Shown one piece after another: positions 47,688-56,991 of a stretch of DNA of 64,000 nucleotides (positions are counted from its first letter, which is position 1; each line of letters begins with the position of its first letter). Under the pieces are notes generated by a model. That model ran no database searches and was not told the DNA's origin. It saw only the letters and a list, made by a program, of their open reading frames with translations. This DNA is from Hypericibacter terrae (GTDB lineage: Bacteria > Pseudomonadota > Alphaproteobacteria > Dongiales > Dongiaceae): the NCBI RefSeq assembly GCF_008728855.1, contig NZ_CP042906.1:806001-870000 (forward strand), in the 5' to 3' direction. Position numbers and translations under genes: made by a program.

Positions 47688-49094
47688 TTGCGCTATATCT
47701 CGACCCGCGGTGCTGCGCCGACGCTGAAATTCGACGAGGTCCTGCTCGCGGGCCTCGCCAGCGATGGCGGACTCTATGTGCCGGAAAGCTGGCCGCAGAT
47801 CTCGGCCGCGGAGCTGCGCCGCTGGCGCGGGCTCTCCTATGCCGATCTCGCGATCCGCGTGATGTCGCCCTTCATCGGCGACACGGTTCCCCAGGCCGCC
47901 TTCGAGCGCATGGTGCGCGACGCCTATGCCACCTTCGATCATCCGGCCGTGGTGCCGATGAAGCAGCTGGGCGAGCGGCTCTGGTCGATGGAGCTGTTCC
48001 ATGGGCCCACGCTTGCCTTCAAGGATCTGGCGCTGCAGCTCGTGGGCCGGCTCTACGACAATGTGCTGGCCTCGCACAATGCGCGCGTCACCATCGTCGG
48101 CGCCACCTCGGGCGATACCGGCTCGGCCGCGATCGAGGCCTGCCGCGACCGCAAGAGCATCGAGATCTTCATCCTCCATCCCGAGGGCCGCGTCTCCGCC
48201 GTGCAGCGCCGGCAGATGACGACGGTGCCGTCGAAGAATGTCCATAACCTCGCGATCCAGGGCTCGTTCGACGATTGCCAGGATCTGGTCAAGGCGATGT
48301 TCAACGACCGGCCGTTCCGCGAGGCGCATAAGCTGGGCGCGGTCAACTCGATCAACTGGGCCCGCATCATGGCCCAGATCGTCTATTACTTCCGCGCCGG
48401 CCTCGAGCTGGGCGCGCCCGATCGCAGCCTGCGTTTCTCTGTGCCGACCGGCAATTTCGGCAATGTCTATGCCGGCTATGCGGCGCGCCAGATGGGGCTG
48501 CCGATCGAGAAGTTCATCGTCGCCTCCAACCGCAACGACATCCTCACGCGCTTCTTCGCGTCGGGCAGGATGGAGATCCTCGGCGTCGAGCCCTCCTTGA
48601 GCCCCTCGATGGATATCCAGGTCTCGAGCAATCTCGAGCGGCTGCTGTTCGACCTCTATGGCCGCGACGGCAAGGCGCTGGCGGCCGACATGGAGAATTT
48701 CCGCGAACGGAAATCCCTGACGCTCGCGCCGGAGCGCCACCAGGCGGCGCTGCAATGGTTCCAGGGGTTCCGGCTGTCGGACGAGGGCACGCTCTCCGAG
48801 ATCGGGCGGCTCCACCGCCTGACTGGCGAGCTTATCGATCCGCACAGCGCCATCGGCATCGCCGCCGCGGTCGAGGCCGCCAAGACCGGCGAGACGCCGG
48901 TGGTGGCGCTGGCGACGGCGCATCCGGCCAAATTCGCCGAGGCGGTCAAGCGGGCCACTGGTGTCGAACCCCTGCTGCCCCCACATCTGGCTGACCTGAT
49001 GACCAATCCCGAGCGGTTCGAGCGCCTGCCGAACGATCTCGGCGCGGTCGAAGCCCATATCAAACGGCGTCTCGCCGAAGAGGTCCATGCATGA
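47688..49094 (+). CDS. thrC: Threonine synthase
   Basis: 468 residues, PLP enzyme converting O-phosphohomoserine to threonine. It starts at TTG 47688 (RYISTRGAAPTLKFDEVLLAG) with AGGA 11 bases upstream. The PLP lysine lies in GPTLAFKDLALQ and the phosphate site in GATSGDTGSAA. thrB is at 55514, so the two threonine steps are separated by ~6 kb. Its stop overlaps the M16 peptidase start as ATGA. Confidence 0.96.
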   Translation: MRYISTRGAAPTLKFDEVLLAGLASDGGLYVPESWPQISAAELRRWRGLSYADLAIRVMSPFIGDTVPQAAFERMVRDAYATFDHPAVVPMKQLGERLWSMELFHGPTLAFKDLALQLVGRLYDNVLASHNARVTIVGATSGDTGSAAIEACRDRKSIEIFILHPEGRVSAVQRRQMTTVPSKNVHNLAIQGSFDDCQDLVKAMFNDRPFREAHKLGAVNSINWARIMAQIVYYFRAGLELGAPDRSLRFSVPTGNFGNVYAGYAARQMGLPIEKFIVASNRNDILTRFFASGRMEILGVEPSLSPSMDIQVSSNLERLLFDLYGRDGKALAADMENFRERKSLTLAPERHQAALQWFQGFRLSDEGTLSEIGRLHRLTGELIDPHSAIGIAAAVEAAKTGETPVVALATAHPAKFAEAVKRATGVEPLLPPHLADLMTNPERFERLPNDLGAVEAHIKRRLAEEVHA

Positions 49095-50359
49095 GTGAAG
49101 ACAGCGTCCGCGTGACGAAGCTCGATAACGGCTTCACCATCGCCTCCGATGCGATGACGAGCGTGGAGACCGTATCGATCGGCGTCTGGAGCGCCGTCGG
49201 CACCCGCCATGAGTCGCCCGAGATCAACGGCGTCTCGCATATGCTGGAACATATGGCCTTCAAGGGCACCGAGCGGCGCAGCGCCAAGGACATCGCGGTC
49301 GAAATGGAATCGGTCGGCGCCTCGATCAACGCCTATACGACGCGCGAGCGCACCGCCTATTACGCCAAGCTCCTGTCGGACGATCTGCCGCTGGGCCTCG
49401 ATATCCTCGCCGACATCCTGCAGCATTCGGTCTTCGATCCGGGCGAGCTCGAGCGCGAGCGCACCGTGATCCTGCAGGAGATCGGCCAGGCCGAGGACAC
49501 GCCCGACGACATCGTGTTCGATCATTTCCAGGCCGCGGCCTATCCCGATCAGCCGATGGGCCGCCCGGTGCTGGGCACCGAGGAGACCGTGAAGCGCCTG
49601 AAGCGCGGCGATCTGCAAGGCTACCTGCGCGGCAGCTACGGCCCCGAGCGGCTGGTACTGGCGGCGGCGGGTCGCGTCGATCACGATTTCCTGGTCGAGC
49701 GCGCCAAGGCGCTCTTCACCGATCTGCCGCAGGGCCGTCCGGCGGCCACGGCGCCGGCGCGCTATGCCGGCGGCGATCATCGCGCCGAGCGCGACCTCGA
49801 GCAGGTGCATCTGGTGCTGGGCTTCGAGGGCGTCGGCTATCTGCATGACGACTATTATGTGCAGTCCGTGCTCTCGACCCTCTATGGCGGCGGTATGTCC
49901 TCGCGCCTGTTCCAGGAGGTGCGGGAGAATCGCGGCCTGGTCTATTCGATCTATTCCTTCGCCTCGTCCTATGACGATGGCGGCCTGTTCGCGGTCTATG
50001 CGGGCACGGGCGAGGGCGAGGCTGGCGAGGTCCTTCCCCTGATCGTCGAGGAGCTGCGCCGCCTGCCCGAGGGGCTGACGGAGGAGGAGATCCGCCGCGC
50101 CAAGGCGCAGATCCGCGCCGACCTGCTGATGGCGCGCGAAAGCACCAGCGCACGGGCCGAGCATCTGGCCCAGCAGCTCCAGGCCTATGGCCGACCCCTG
50201 CCCACAGCGGAACTGCTGCAGCGCATCGAGGCGGTCGACCGTGCCGCCCTGGCCCGGTTCGCGCGCCAGCTGGCGGCGAGCCCGCCGACCCTGGCGGCGT
50301 TGGGACCGGTCGGCAAGCTGCCGAGCGCCAAGCGCGTCGCCGAGGCTTTCGCAGCCTAG
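49091..50359 (+). CDS. M16 family (pitrilysin/mitochondrial-processing-peptidase-like) zinc peptidase
   Basis: 422 residues. The inverted zinc motif HxxEH is H50-M-L-E-H54 (VSHMLEHMAFKGT), followed by the family YTTRERTAYYAKLL region and ILQEIGQAEDTPDD. A second structural domain ends with QVHLVLGFEG and YGGGMSSRLFQEVRENRGL. Closely placed M16 genes after thrC are typical of alphaproteobacteria, and this group is the likely ancestor of mitochondrial processing peptidase beta. Translationally coupled to thrC. Confidence 0.95.
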   Translation: MSEDSVRVTKLDNGFTIASDAMTSVETVSIGVWSAVGTRHESPEINGVSHMLEHMAFKGTERRSAKDIAVEMESVGASINAYTTRERTAYYAKLLSDDLPLGLDILADILQHSVFDPGELERERTVILQEIGQAEDTPDDIVFDHFQAAAYPDQPMGRPVLGTEETVKRLKRGDLQGYLRGSYGPERLVLAAAGRVDHDFLVERAKALFTDLPQGRPAATAPARYAGGDHRAERDLEQVHLVLGFEGVGYLHDDYYVQSVLSTLYGGGMSSRLFQEVRENRGLVYSIYSFASSYDDGGLFAVYAGTGEGEAGEVLPLIVEELRRLPEGLTEEEIRRAKAQIRADLLMARESTSARAEHLAQQLQAYGRPLPTAELLQRIEAVDRAALARFARQLAASPPTLAALGPVGKLPSAKRVAEAFAA

Positions 50360-50434
50360 AAACCTCAGGCTAGACTCGGAGAGACGAGAATCGGGTCAAC
50401 CGGGCAGAGACCGACGGGGGAAGGGGGACGGGCG

Positions 50435-51034
50435 ATGCTGTGGAGTCGTCGCGCCCTTTTGCCATCGGGCTATGGCGCCCGGCTGGAAGGGCAGGGTGTC
50501 TATCTGCGCCCGCCGGCCCGGCTGGATTACGTGCCCTGGCGGGACTTGCGCGAGAGCTCGCGCGATTTCCTGGTGCGCTGGGAACCGACCTGGACCGCCG
50601 AGGCCCATGCCCGCGGCACCTTCGTGCGGCGCGTCAGATATGCCGGCGAGGAATGGCGCACCGACCAGAGCTACAGCTTCCTGATCTTCCGGCGCGAGGA
50701 TGACGCGCTCCTTGGCGGCATCACGCTGGGCCAGGTCCGGCGCGGCGTCGCCCAGACCGCAAGCCTCGGCTACTGGATCGGCGCCGGTCACGCGCGCCGC
50801 GGCTATATGAGCGAGGCGCTCGGCTGCGTCGTCTCCTACGGCTTCGGCGAGCTGGGACTGCACCGCATCGAAGCCGCCTGCCTGCCGCACAACGAGGCCA
50901 GCCGCGGCTTGCTGCTCAAGCTGGGTTTCCGGGAAGAAGGCCGCGCCCGCGAATATTTACGCATCGACGGGCGCTGGCAGGACCATCTGCTGTTCGGCCT
51001 GCTCGCCGGCGACAATTGGCGGAAGAGAACGTAA
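50435..51034 (+). CDS. RimJ-like GNAT N-acetyltransferase
   Basis: 199 residues with a RimJ/RimL-type GNAT domain: GVYLRPPARLDYVPWRDLR, SYSFLIFRREDDALLGGITL, LGYWIGAGHARRGYMSEALG and the acetyl-CoA loop, then NEASRGLLLKLGFREEGRAR. Homologues acetylate N-termini of ribosomal proteins. It follows the M16 gene, an order common in related genomes. A purine-rich site (GGGGGAAGGGGG) precedes the ATG. Confidence 0.9.
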   Translation: MLWSRRALLPSGYGARLEGQGVYLRPPARLDYVPWRDLRESSRDFLVRWEPTWTAEAHARGTFVRRVRYAGEEWRTDQSYSFLIFRREDDALLGGITLGQVRRGVAQTASLGYWIGAGHARRGYMSEALGCVVSYGFGELGLHRIEAACLPHNEASRGLLLKLGFREEGRAREYLRIDGRWQDHLLFGLLAGDNWRKRT

Positions 51035-51122
51035 GGCCCGCTCACGCGGTGCGCCGCTGAGCGGCGCGCTCTTTTGTAGCGCCTCGTCGGCGTAATGAAG
51101 AAAGTGCGCCAGCACACCAACA

Positions 51123-51202
51123 GTCATCCCCGCGAAAGCGGGGACCCAACTCTAAGCTTGGTGCGTTGGATCAAGATGGGTCCCCGCTTACGCGGGGATG
51201 AC
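51123..51202. repeat. 80-bp inverted-repeat element, copy 2
   Basis: Nearly identical to copy 1 at 13872, with GTCATCCCCGCGAAAGCGGG at the left and GTCCCCGCTTACGCGGGGATG at the right. It lies in the 374-base gap between the RimJ-like gene and yqgE (51035-51408). Confidence 0.8.
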
Positions 51203-51297
51203 AACAAAAGGAAACGCGCGTCGTTACGCTGTGATCTTCATGCCGGACCCAGGGGCCGGGATGACGAAAAAGGAAACGCGTCCTCATACGCTTCATG
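51203..51297. repeat. Spacer between element copies, with a degenerate right-end fragment
   Basis: Holds a partial right-end fragment (GGACCCAGGGGCCGGGATGAC). AAAAGGAAACGCG follows both copy 2 and this fragment. This suggests a local duplication or decay of a further copy. No coding capacity. Confidence 0.5.
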
Positions 51298-51376
51298 GTC
51301 ACCCCCGCGAAAGCGGGGCCCAACGTTACGCTCGCAGTGCTGGATTAAGATGGGTCCCCGCTTTCGCGGGGATGAC
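51298..51376. repeat. 79-bp inverted-repeat element, copy 3
   Basis: Left end GTCACCCCCGCGAAAGCGGG, right end CCCCGCTTTCGCGGGGATGAC. The centre (AACGTTACGCTCGCAGTGCT) differs from copies 1 and 2, while the ends stay conserved. It sits 32 bases from the yqgE stop. Confidence 0.8.
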
Positions 51377-51408
51377 CATGGGAGTGCGTGGCACTGCAGT
51401 GCCGCGCC

Positions 51409-51996
51409 TTACGCGTGTCCCGCTTGCCCCGAGAGCCGCGACGCGCTGATGCCGATCTTGCCGATGGCGCGTTCCCATTTGTCGTCGAGGGCCGCGTCGA
51501 AGATCAACGCGTCGTCGGCGGCGACCGAGAGCCAGCCATTGGCCTGGATCTCGGCATCGAGCTGCCCGGGGCCCCAGCCGGCATAGCCCAGCGCCAGCAG
51601 GCTGCGGCGCGGGCCGCTGCCGGCGGCGATGTCCTTGAGGATGTCGAGGCTCGCGGTGAGCGCGACCTCGTCGCTCACCTGCATGGTGCCCGACGCGTTG
51701 TATTCCGAGGAATGCAGCACGAAGCCGCGACCGGTCTCGACCGGCCCGCCGAAATGGACCCGGATGGATTCGATGCCGGGGCCGGGTTCGATCCCGAGCT
51801 GCGCCAGGAGGTCGGGGAAGGTGAGGGAGCCCACCAGCCGGTTGAGCACCAGCCCCATGGCCCCTTCGGCGGTATGGGCGCAGAGGTAAATGACGGTCCG
51901 GGTGAAGCGGGGATCGCGCATCGTCGGCATGGCGATGAGCAGATGCCCGGTCAGATATCCCGGAAGGGCCGGGGCCTGATCCTTGTCCATATCCAT
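51409..51996 (-). CDS. YqgE/AlgH family protein (UPF0301)
   Basis: 195 residues. Conserved family segments are LTGHLLIAMPTMRDPRFTRT, HTAEGAMGLVLNRLV and VHFGGPVETGRGFVLH. Soluble and cytoplasmic; biochemical function is not established for the family. Convergent with the RimJ-like gene across the repeat cluster, divergent from the DsbD-like gene. Confidence 0.93.
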   Translation of the reverse strand: MDMDKDQAPALPGYLTGHLLIAMPTMRDPRFTRTVIYLCAHTAEGAMGLVLNRLVGSLTFPDLLAQLGIEPGPGIESIRVHFGGPVETGRGFVLHSSEYNASGTMQVSDEVALTASLDILKDIAAGSGPRRSLLALGYAGWGPGQLDAEIQANGWLSVAADDALIFDAALDDKWERAIGKIGISASRLSGQAGHA

Positions 51997-52104
51997 CTAG
52001 CTAGGGACCCCTGGGCGCCCTGGCAAGCGGCCTTCCGCCGCGCGAGCCGACACGGAATCGTGAGGTATTATCAATCATCTGGTCATTATAATGCGCCCCG
52101 CCCC

Positions 52105-54279
52105 ATGAAAACAGACGCTATCCGGAACGGCCCAGGATCCAGGAGCGCCCGCCCCCGAAAACCGGGGTCGAGGGGGCTGTGGCTGGCCGGATTCCTGGCC
52201 CTGCTGGCGCTGGCGGGCCCCCTCCCGGCCCTGGCTGACGGCGCCGTCGCCACCCAGCCCCAGGTCGAGGTCGCCCTGATCTCGGCCCAGACCGCCGTGG
52301 GCCAGGCCCGCCAGATCCGCCTGGGGCTGCATTTCACCCTGGCCAAGGGCTGGAAGACCTATTGGCGCTCGCCCGGCGATGCCGGCTATCCGATCGCGGT
52401 CGATTGGGCGGGCTCCGGCAACCTGGCCAAGGCCGATCTGCTCTGGCCGGCGCCCCATCGCTTCACGCTCTTCGGGCTCGACACCTTCGGCTACAAGGAC
52501 GAGGTCGTGCTGCCGGTGATCGCGACCCTGAGCGAGCCCGGCAAGCCGCTCTCGATCAAGGCGCATCTGCGCTATCTCGTCTGCGAGACGGTCTGCATCC
52601 CCTATGAGGCCGACCTGGCGCTCGAGATTCCGGCGGGCGATGCGCTCCCCAGCGCGCAAGCACAGCTGATCGATCGCTACTACGCGCAAGTGCCGGGCGA
52701 TGGCCGCGCGCAAGGTCTGACGCTCGAGCAGGTGGCGCTCGCAGGCAGCGACGCGAAGCCGAGCCTCGAGGTGACGGCACGCTCGTCGCTCGCGGAATTC
52801 GCCGCGCCCGATCTCATCGTCGAGGCCCCGCCGGGGCTCTATTTCGGCAAGCCCGATATCCAGCTCGGCGACAATGACAAGCTCGCGCGGTTCACGCTGC
52901 CGATCACCCGCGAAGCCACGGCGCCGGCTCTGTCGGGCGCCACCGTCATCGTGACGCTGACCGACGGGATCCGCGGTCTCGAGCGCAATGTCACGCTGAC
53001 CCGCGCGGCGGGCTCGGGCGAAAATTTCAGCGGTCTGCTGGCGATCGTCGGCGTGGCGCTGTTGGGCGGGCTGCTGCTCAACCTGATGCCCTGCGTGCTG
53101 CCGGTGCTCTCCCTGAAGCTCCTGGGAGTCGCCGGCCATGGCGGCGGCGAGAAGGCCCATGTGCGGCTCTCCTTCCTGGTCTCGGCGGCGGGCGTGCTCG
53201 CCGCCTTCCTGCTGCTCGCCGCCATGCTCGCCGCGCTCGATGCCGCGGGCCTCGCGATCGGGTGGGGGATTCAGTTCCAGCAGCCGCTGTTCCTGGCGGC
53301 GATGGCGCTGATCGTCACGCTCTTCGCCGCCAATCTGATGGGCTGGTTCGAGATCACGCTGCCGGGCTGGCTCGGCAGCCTGGCGAGCGACGCGGACGCA
53401 GCCGCGGGACGTGCCGCCGACCGGCGGAGCCTGCCGGGCTACTTCCTCACCGGCATGCTCGCGACCCTGCTGGCGACGCCCTGCTCGGCGCCCTTCGTCG
53501 GCACCGCCGTCAGCTTCGCGCTGTCGCGAGGCGCCCTCGAGATCTTCGTGATCTTCGGCGCGATGGGGCTGGGACTGGCGCTGCCCTATCTGGCGGTCGC
53601 GGCCCTCCCCGGAATCGCGGTGGCGCTGCCGCGGCCCGGCCGCTGGATGATCCATCTGCGTCGCCTGCTCGGGATCGCACTGGCCGCGACGGCCGCCTGG
53701 CTGCTCTCGGTCCTCGCGGGCGATATCGGGATCTGGGGCGTGGCGATCCTGGGCGGGCTGCTGCTGGCCATGGCCCTCGCGCTGGCGCTGCTGCATCGCC
53801 TGCCGGTCGACAAGCGCCCGCTGCTCTGGGGCGGGGCGGCCGCCCTCGGGATCGCGGCGCTGGCCTTGCCGGCGCTGATCTCGAGCGGCCCCACCGCCCA
53901 GGCGCGCACGCAGGCGCAGGCCGGTCTCGCCGAGGGCTGGGCGCCTTTCGAGGAGGCCCGCATCGGCGCTCTGGTGGCGCAAGGCCGTACGGTCATCGTG
54001 GATGTGACCGCCGACTGGTGCATCACCTGCCTCGCCAACAAGACGCTGGTGCTGGACCGCCCGGAGATGAAGGCGGCGTTCGAGAGCGGCAAGGTCGTCA
54101 CCATGCGCGCCGACTGGACCCGTCCCGACGAAGCGATCTCGCGCTATCTGGCCCGGTTCGGCCGCTATGGGATTCCCTTCAACGTGGTCTATGGCCCCAA
54201 GGCGCCAGAGGGCATTCTGCTGCCCGAATTGTTGAGCCGTGACGCGGTCTTGGATGCGATCGCGCGGGCCGGCTCCTGA
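52105..54279 (+). CDS. DsbD/ScsB-like thiol-disulfide interchange protein
   Basis: 724 residues with three parts. There is a signal sequence and a periplasmic N-terminal domain with C-E-T-V-C (YLVCETVCIPYEADL). A central membrane domain of about eight helices follows, with redox Cys in NLMPCVLPVLSLKLLG and TPCSAPFVGT. The C-terminal thioredoxin-like domain has CITC in TADWCITCLANK. It moves reducing power from cytoplasmic thioredoxin to periplasmic targets. The long N-terminal domain is of the ScsB/long DsbD kind. Start at ATG 52105; an earlier open frame runs through the yqgE shadow. Confidence 0.9.
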   Translation: MKTDAIRNGPGSRSARPRKPGSRGLWLAGFLALLALAGPLPALADGAVATQPQVEVALISAQTAVGQARQIRLGLHFTLAKGWKTYWRSPGDAGYPIAVDWAGSGNLAKADLLWPAPHRFTLFGLDTFGYKDEVVLPVIATLSEPGKPLSIKAHLRYLVCETVCIPYEADLALEIPAGDALPSAQAQLIDRYYAQVPGDGRAQGLTLEQVALAGSDAKPSLEVTARSSLAEFAAPDLIVEAPPGLYFGKPDIQLGDNDKLARFTLPITREATAPALSGATVIVTLTDGIRGLERNVTLTRAAGSGENFSGLLAIVGVALLGGLLLNLMPCVLPVLSLKLLGVAGHGGGEKAHVRLSFLVSAAGVLAAFLLLAAMLAALDAAGLAIGWGIQFQQPLFLAAMALIVTLFAANLMGWFEITLPGWLGSLASDADAAAGRAADRRSLPGYFLTGMLATLLATPCSAPFVGTAVSFALSRGALEIFVIFGAMGLGLALPYLAVAALPGIAVALPRPGRWMIHLRRLLGIALAATAAWLLSVLAGDIGIWGVAILGGLLLAMALALALLHRLPVDKRPLLWGGAAALGIAALALPALISSGPTAQARTQAQAGLAEGWAPFEEARIGALVAQGRTVIVDVTADWCITCLANKTLVLDRPEMKAAFESGKVVTMRADWTRPDEAISRYLARFGRYGIPFNVVYGPKAPEGILLPELLSRDAVLDAIARAGS

Positions 54280-54364
54280 CGGGATGTCGAAAGCCCGCTC
54301 CTGGTCACTCGCAGGGTACTGGACAGGGTGGGGCCTGAGCCTATTTTAGGGGCAAGGCCAGACG

Positions 54365-54387
54365 CGGGAGGTTGCGCTCCCGTTTTT
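54365..54387 (+). terminator. Intrinsic terminator after the DsbD-like gene
   Basis: Stem CGGGAG (54365-54370) with CTCCCG (54377-54382), loop GTTGCG, then TTTTT. It lies 85 bases after the DsbD stop and 23 before the peroxiredoxin ATG, so it could also act as an attenuator for the latter. Confidence 0.6.
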
Positions 54388-54409
54388 CATTTGGAAGAGA
54401 GGACTGACA

Positions 54410-54892
54410 ATGGCGATCAAGGTAGGCGACAAGATTCCGGCCGTGGAACTCAAGACCATGGCCAGCGACGGCATGAAGACCGTCAGCACGGACGAGCTCT
54501 TCAAGGGCAAGAAGGTCGTGCTGTTCGCCCTGCCGGGCGCGTTCACGCCGACCTGTTCGGCGAAGCATCTGCCGGGCTTCGTGCAGCATGCAGAGAAAAT
54601 CAAGGCCAAGGGCGTCGACACGATTGCCTGCCTCTCGGTCAATGACGCCTTCGTCATGGACGCCTGGGGCAAGTCGCAGAACACGGGCGACAAGATCGTG
54701 ATGCTCGCCGACGGCAATGGCGATTTCTCGAAGGCCGTCGGCCTGACGATGGACGGCACCGGCTACGGCATGGGCCTGCGCGCCTCGCGCTACGCCATGC
54801 TGGTCGACAACGGCACCGTCAAGGCGCTGAACGTCGAAGCGCCCGGTGCGTTCGAAGTCTCGAGCGCGGAAGCGGTGCTGAAGCTGCTGTAG
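54410..54892 (+). CDS. Peroxiredoxin (Prx5/AhpE-like thiol-specific antioxidant)
   Basis: 160 residues. The peroxidatic Cys is C49 in PGAFTPTCSAKHLPGF, typical of the Prx5 class. Later segments SVNDAFVMDAWGK and MGLRASRYAMLVDNG complete the fold. Reduces peroxides using glutathione or thioredoxin. A prx gene near thrB-rnhA is a common alphaproteobacterial order, although here it is convergent with rnhA. Confidence 0.94.
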   Translation: MAIKVGDKIPAVELKTMASDGMKTVSTDELFKGKKVVLFALPGAFTPTCSAKHLPGFVQHAEKIKAKGVDTIACLSVNDAFVMDAWGKSQNTGDKIVMLADGNGDFSKAVGLTMDGTGYGMGLRASRYAMLVDNGTVKALNVEAPGAFEVSSAEAVLKLL

Positions 54893-54903
54893 ACGGGATT
54901 TTG

Positions 54904-54999
54904 TCCCTTCCCCCGGCACGAAGGTTAGGAAGGGGGCTGCGCGATATCGGATAGCGAGCAGCCCCCTCCCTCGCCCTCCCCCGCGAAGCGGGGGAGGGG
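54904..54999. repeat. Inverted pair of C/G-rich REP-like units
   Basis: Units 54904-54940 and 54958-54999 end in complementary GGGGGCTGC/GCAGCCCCC arms around GCGATATCGGATAGCGA. The second unit contains a CTCCCCCGCGAAGCGGGGGAG hairpin. It occupies the gap between convergent prx and rnhA. Confidence 0.7.
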
Positions 55000-55007
55000 A
55001 TATGATT

Positions 55008-55517
55008 TCAGAACATCATTCCTTCCTTCACCGCCCTGATCGCGTCGCGCGCGAGCTGGTCGGCGCGTTCGTTCTCGGGGTGGCCGGAATGGCCGCGGAC
55101 CCATTCCCACTGAATCTGGTGGGGCGCCACCGCGGCTTCGAGGCGCTGCCAGAGATCGACATTCTTGACCGGCTTCTTGTCGGCGGTTTTCCAGCCGTTC
55201 TTCTTCCAGCCGTTGATCCAGCGCGTGATGCCGTCCTTCACATAGGTGCTGTCGGTCGAGAGCGTCACCGCGCAGGGACGGCGCAGGCTCTCGAGCCCCA
55301 TGATCGCCGCCATCAGCTCCATGCGGTTGTTGGTGGTGGCACTCTCGCCGCCCGACAATTCCTTCTCGGTCTCGCCATAGCGCAGCACGGCGCCCCAGCC
55401 GCCGGGGCCCGGATTGCCGCTGCAGGCGCCGTCGGTGAAGATCTCGACGCGGGACTTGGTCTTCTCCTTCGGCGCCGCTTCTTCCTTGGGCTTCTTCGCC
55501 GCTGCCTTGGCGCTCAC
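55008..55517 (-). CDS. rnhA: Ribonuclease HI with a short basic N-terminal tail
   Basis: 169 residues. Degrades RNA in RNA-DNA hybrids. Catalytic residues are present: D in [12 protein letters not shown] in [10 protein letters not shown] in LSTDSTYV and D in [10 protein letters not shown]. The first ~22 residues ([20 protein letters not shown]) form a Lys/Ala/Glu-rich extension not needed for the fold. Overlaps thrB by 4 bases. Confidence 0.95.
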   Translation of the reverse strand: MSAKAAAKKPKEEAAPKEKTKSRVEIFTDGACSGNPGPGGWGAVLRYGETEKELSGGESATTNNRMELMAAIMGLESLRRPCAVTLSTDSTYVKDGITRWINGWKKNGWKTADKKPVKNVDLWQRLEAAVAPHQIQWEWVRGHSGHPENERADQLARDAIRAVKEGMMF

Positions 55518-56479
55518 GGCTCGAGCCCGTAGGCGCCGGGGCCGCGCAGGCCCGCATGGAAGCGCAGCTTGTCCAGATATTCGCGCGGATCCTTCGGCTT
55601 GACGAAGGCGCCGGGCGGATGATTGAGCCAGTCATAGAGCCGCGTCAGCAGGAAGCGCAGCGCGCTGCCGCGCGCCAGCATCGGCAGCGCGTCGAGCTCT
55701 TCCTTCGAGACCGCCCTCGTCTTGCGATAGGCCGCGATCAGCATCCGCGCCTTGGTCACGTTGAAGGAACCGTCGGTCTCGAAACACCAGGCATTGAGGC
55801 AGACTGCGAGGTCATAGGCATAGGCGTCGTTGCAGGCGAAATAGAAATCGATGATCCCGGAGAGCCGGTCGCCCAGAAAGAACACATTGTCGGGGAAGAG
55901 ATCGGCATGGATCACGCCCGCCGGCAGATGCTTCGGCCAATGCGCCTCGAAGCCTTCGATCTCGCAGCGGATCTCTTCGGCGAGCCCCGGGCTGACCTCG
56001 TCGGCGCGATCCTTGGTCGCTTCGTAGAGCCGCCGCCAGCCCACGACCGAGAGGTCGTTGGCGCGGCGCAGGCTGTAATCGGTGCCGGCCAGATGCATCT
56101 GCGCGAGCGCCGTGCCGAGCAGCTGGCAATGGCGCGCCAGGGGGCGGCGCGGCCACATGCCGTCGAGGAAGGTCACGATCGCGGCCGGGCGCTTGCAGAG
56201 CTCGCCCAGGGCCTCGCCGTCCCGCGCCTTGACCGGGGTGGGGCAGGCGATGCCGCGCGCCGCCAGATGCTCCATCAGGCCGATGAAGAAGGGCAGGTCC
56301 TCGCGCCGGACCCGCTTCTCATAGAGCGTCAGGATGAAGCTGGCGCGTTCGGTCGTGAGGAGGAAATTGCTGTTCTCGACGCCCTCGGCGATCCCCTTGC
56401 AGGAGACCGGACGCCCGATGTCGTAGCGGGCGACGAAGGCTTCGAGTTCCTCGTCGGGGACTTCGGTATAGACCGCCAT
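55514..56479 (-). CDS. thrB: Homoserine kinase (APH-like)
   Basis: 321 residues of the aminoglycoside-phosphotransferase fold. The type II ThrB of proteobacteria phosphorylates homoserine ahead of ThrC. Kinase motifs are [13 protein letters not shown] (catalytic loop) and [18 protein letters not shown]. In many relatives ispH precedes it; the 272-base gap upstream here (56480-56751) holds no ispH and no other ORF I can support. ATGA overlap with rnhA. Confidence 0.94.
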   Translation of the reverse strand: MAVYTEVPDEELEAFVARYDIGRPVSCKGIAEGVENSNFLLTTERASFILTLYEKRVRREDLPFFIGLMEHLAARGIACPTPVKARDGEALGELCKRPAAIVTFLDGMWPRRPLARHCQLLGTALAQMHLAGTDYSLRRANDLSVVGWRRLYEATKDRADEVSPGLAEEIRCEIEGFEAHWPKHLPAGVIHADLFPDNVFFLGDRLSGIIDFYFACNDAYAYDLAVCLNAWCFETDGSFNVTKARMLIAAYRKTRAVSKEELDALPMLARGSALRFLLTRLYDWLNHPPGAFVKPKDPREYLDKLRFHAGLRGPGAYGLEP

Positions 56480-56751
56480 GGGTTCGGGGACCGGCGACGA
56501 AAGGGTTGCTGCCGCCGGCGCCGATCAGGCGCCGGCCATGGCGGGGGAACGGCGCGGGAGGCTCGAATCGGGGCCGGCGGCGCGGGCGATTTCGGACGGT
56601 ATCATGGCAGGCCCTCACATCCGGTAACGAGCGGAAAAAACAAGCCGATCCGGGCCTTGTGCATCGCGGGGGCGTTCATTAAAGTCGCCCGACGAACCAG
56701 CGCGGTGGCGGCGAAAATTATGCCAGCACGCCACTCCTTGGGAAGGGGAAC

Positions 56752-56991
56752 ATGACGGAACCGATTCCAGCGCAGAAATCGCCCTATGCGGTCGCTGTCA
56801 CGGCTGGAAAGAAGTATTTCTGGTGTGCCTGTGGGCGCTCCAAAAGCCAGCCATTCTGCGACGGCTCGCACAAGGGCACCGGCCTCGCGCCGGTCGCTTG
56901 GGAAGCGCAGGCCACCAAACAGGTCTTCTTCTGCGGCTGCAAATCGACCCAGATGAAGCCACTCTGCGACGGAACACATAATGCTCTTTAG
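56752..56991 (+). CDS. Double CDGSH-type iron-sulfur protein
   Basis: 79 residues with two CDGSH zinc-finger-type 2Fe-2S motifs: CACGRSKSQPFCDGSH and CGCKSTQMKPLCDGTH. Each supplies the 3Cys-1His ligand set as in mitoNEET-related bacterial proteins. Function is probably electron or cluster transfer. Overlaps the following lipoprotein gene by 11 bases. Confidence 0.93.
   Translation: MTEPIPAQKSPYAVAVTAGKKYFWCACGRSKSQPFCDGSHKGTGLAPVAWEAQATKQVFFCGCKSTQMKPLCDGTHNAL

Noticed and set aside
51123-51376. CRISPR array
   Set aside because: Only two full units and one fragment, each an 80-base inverted repeat, with unequal spacing and no regular spacers or cas genes.
56480-56751. An ispH gene expected upstream of thrB
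   Set aside because: The 272-base gap has no frame of adequate length or IspH motif.
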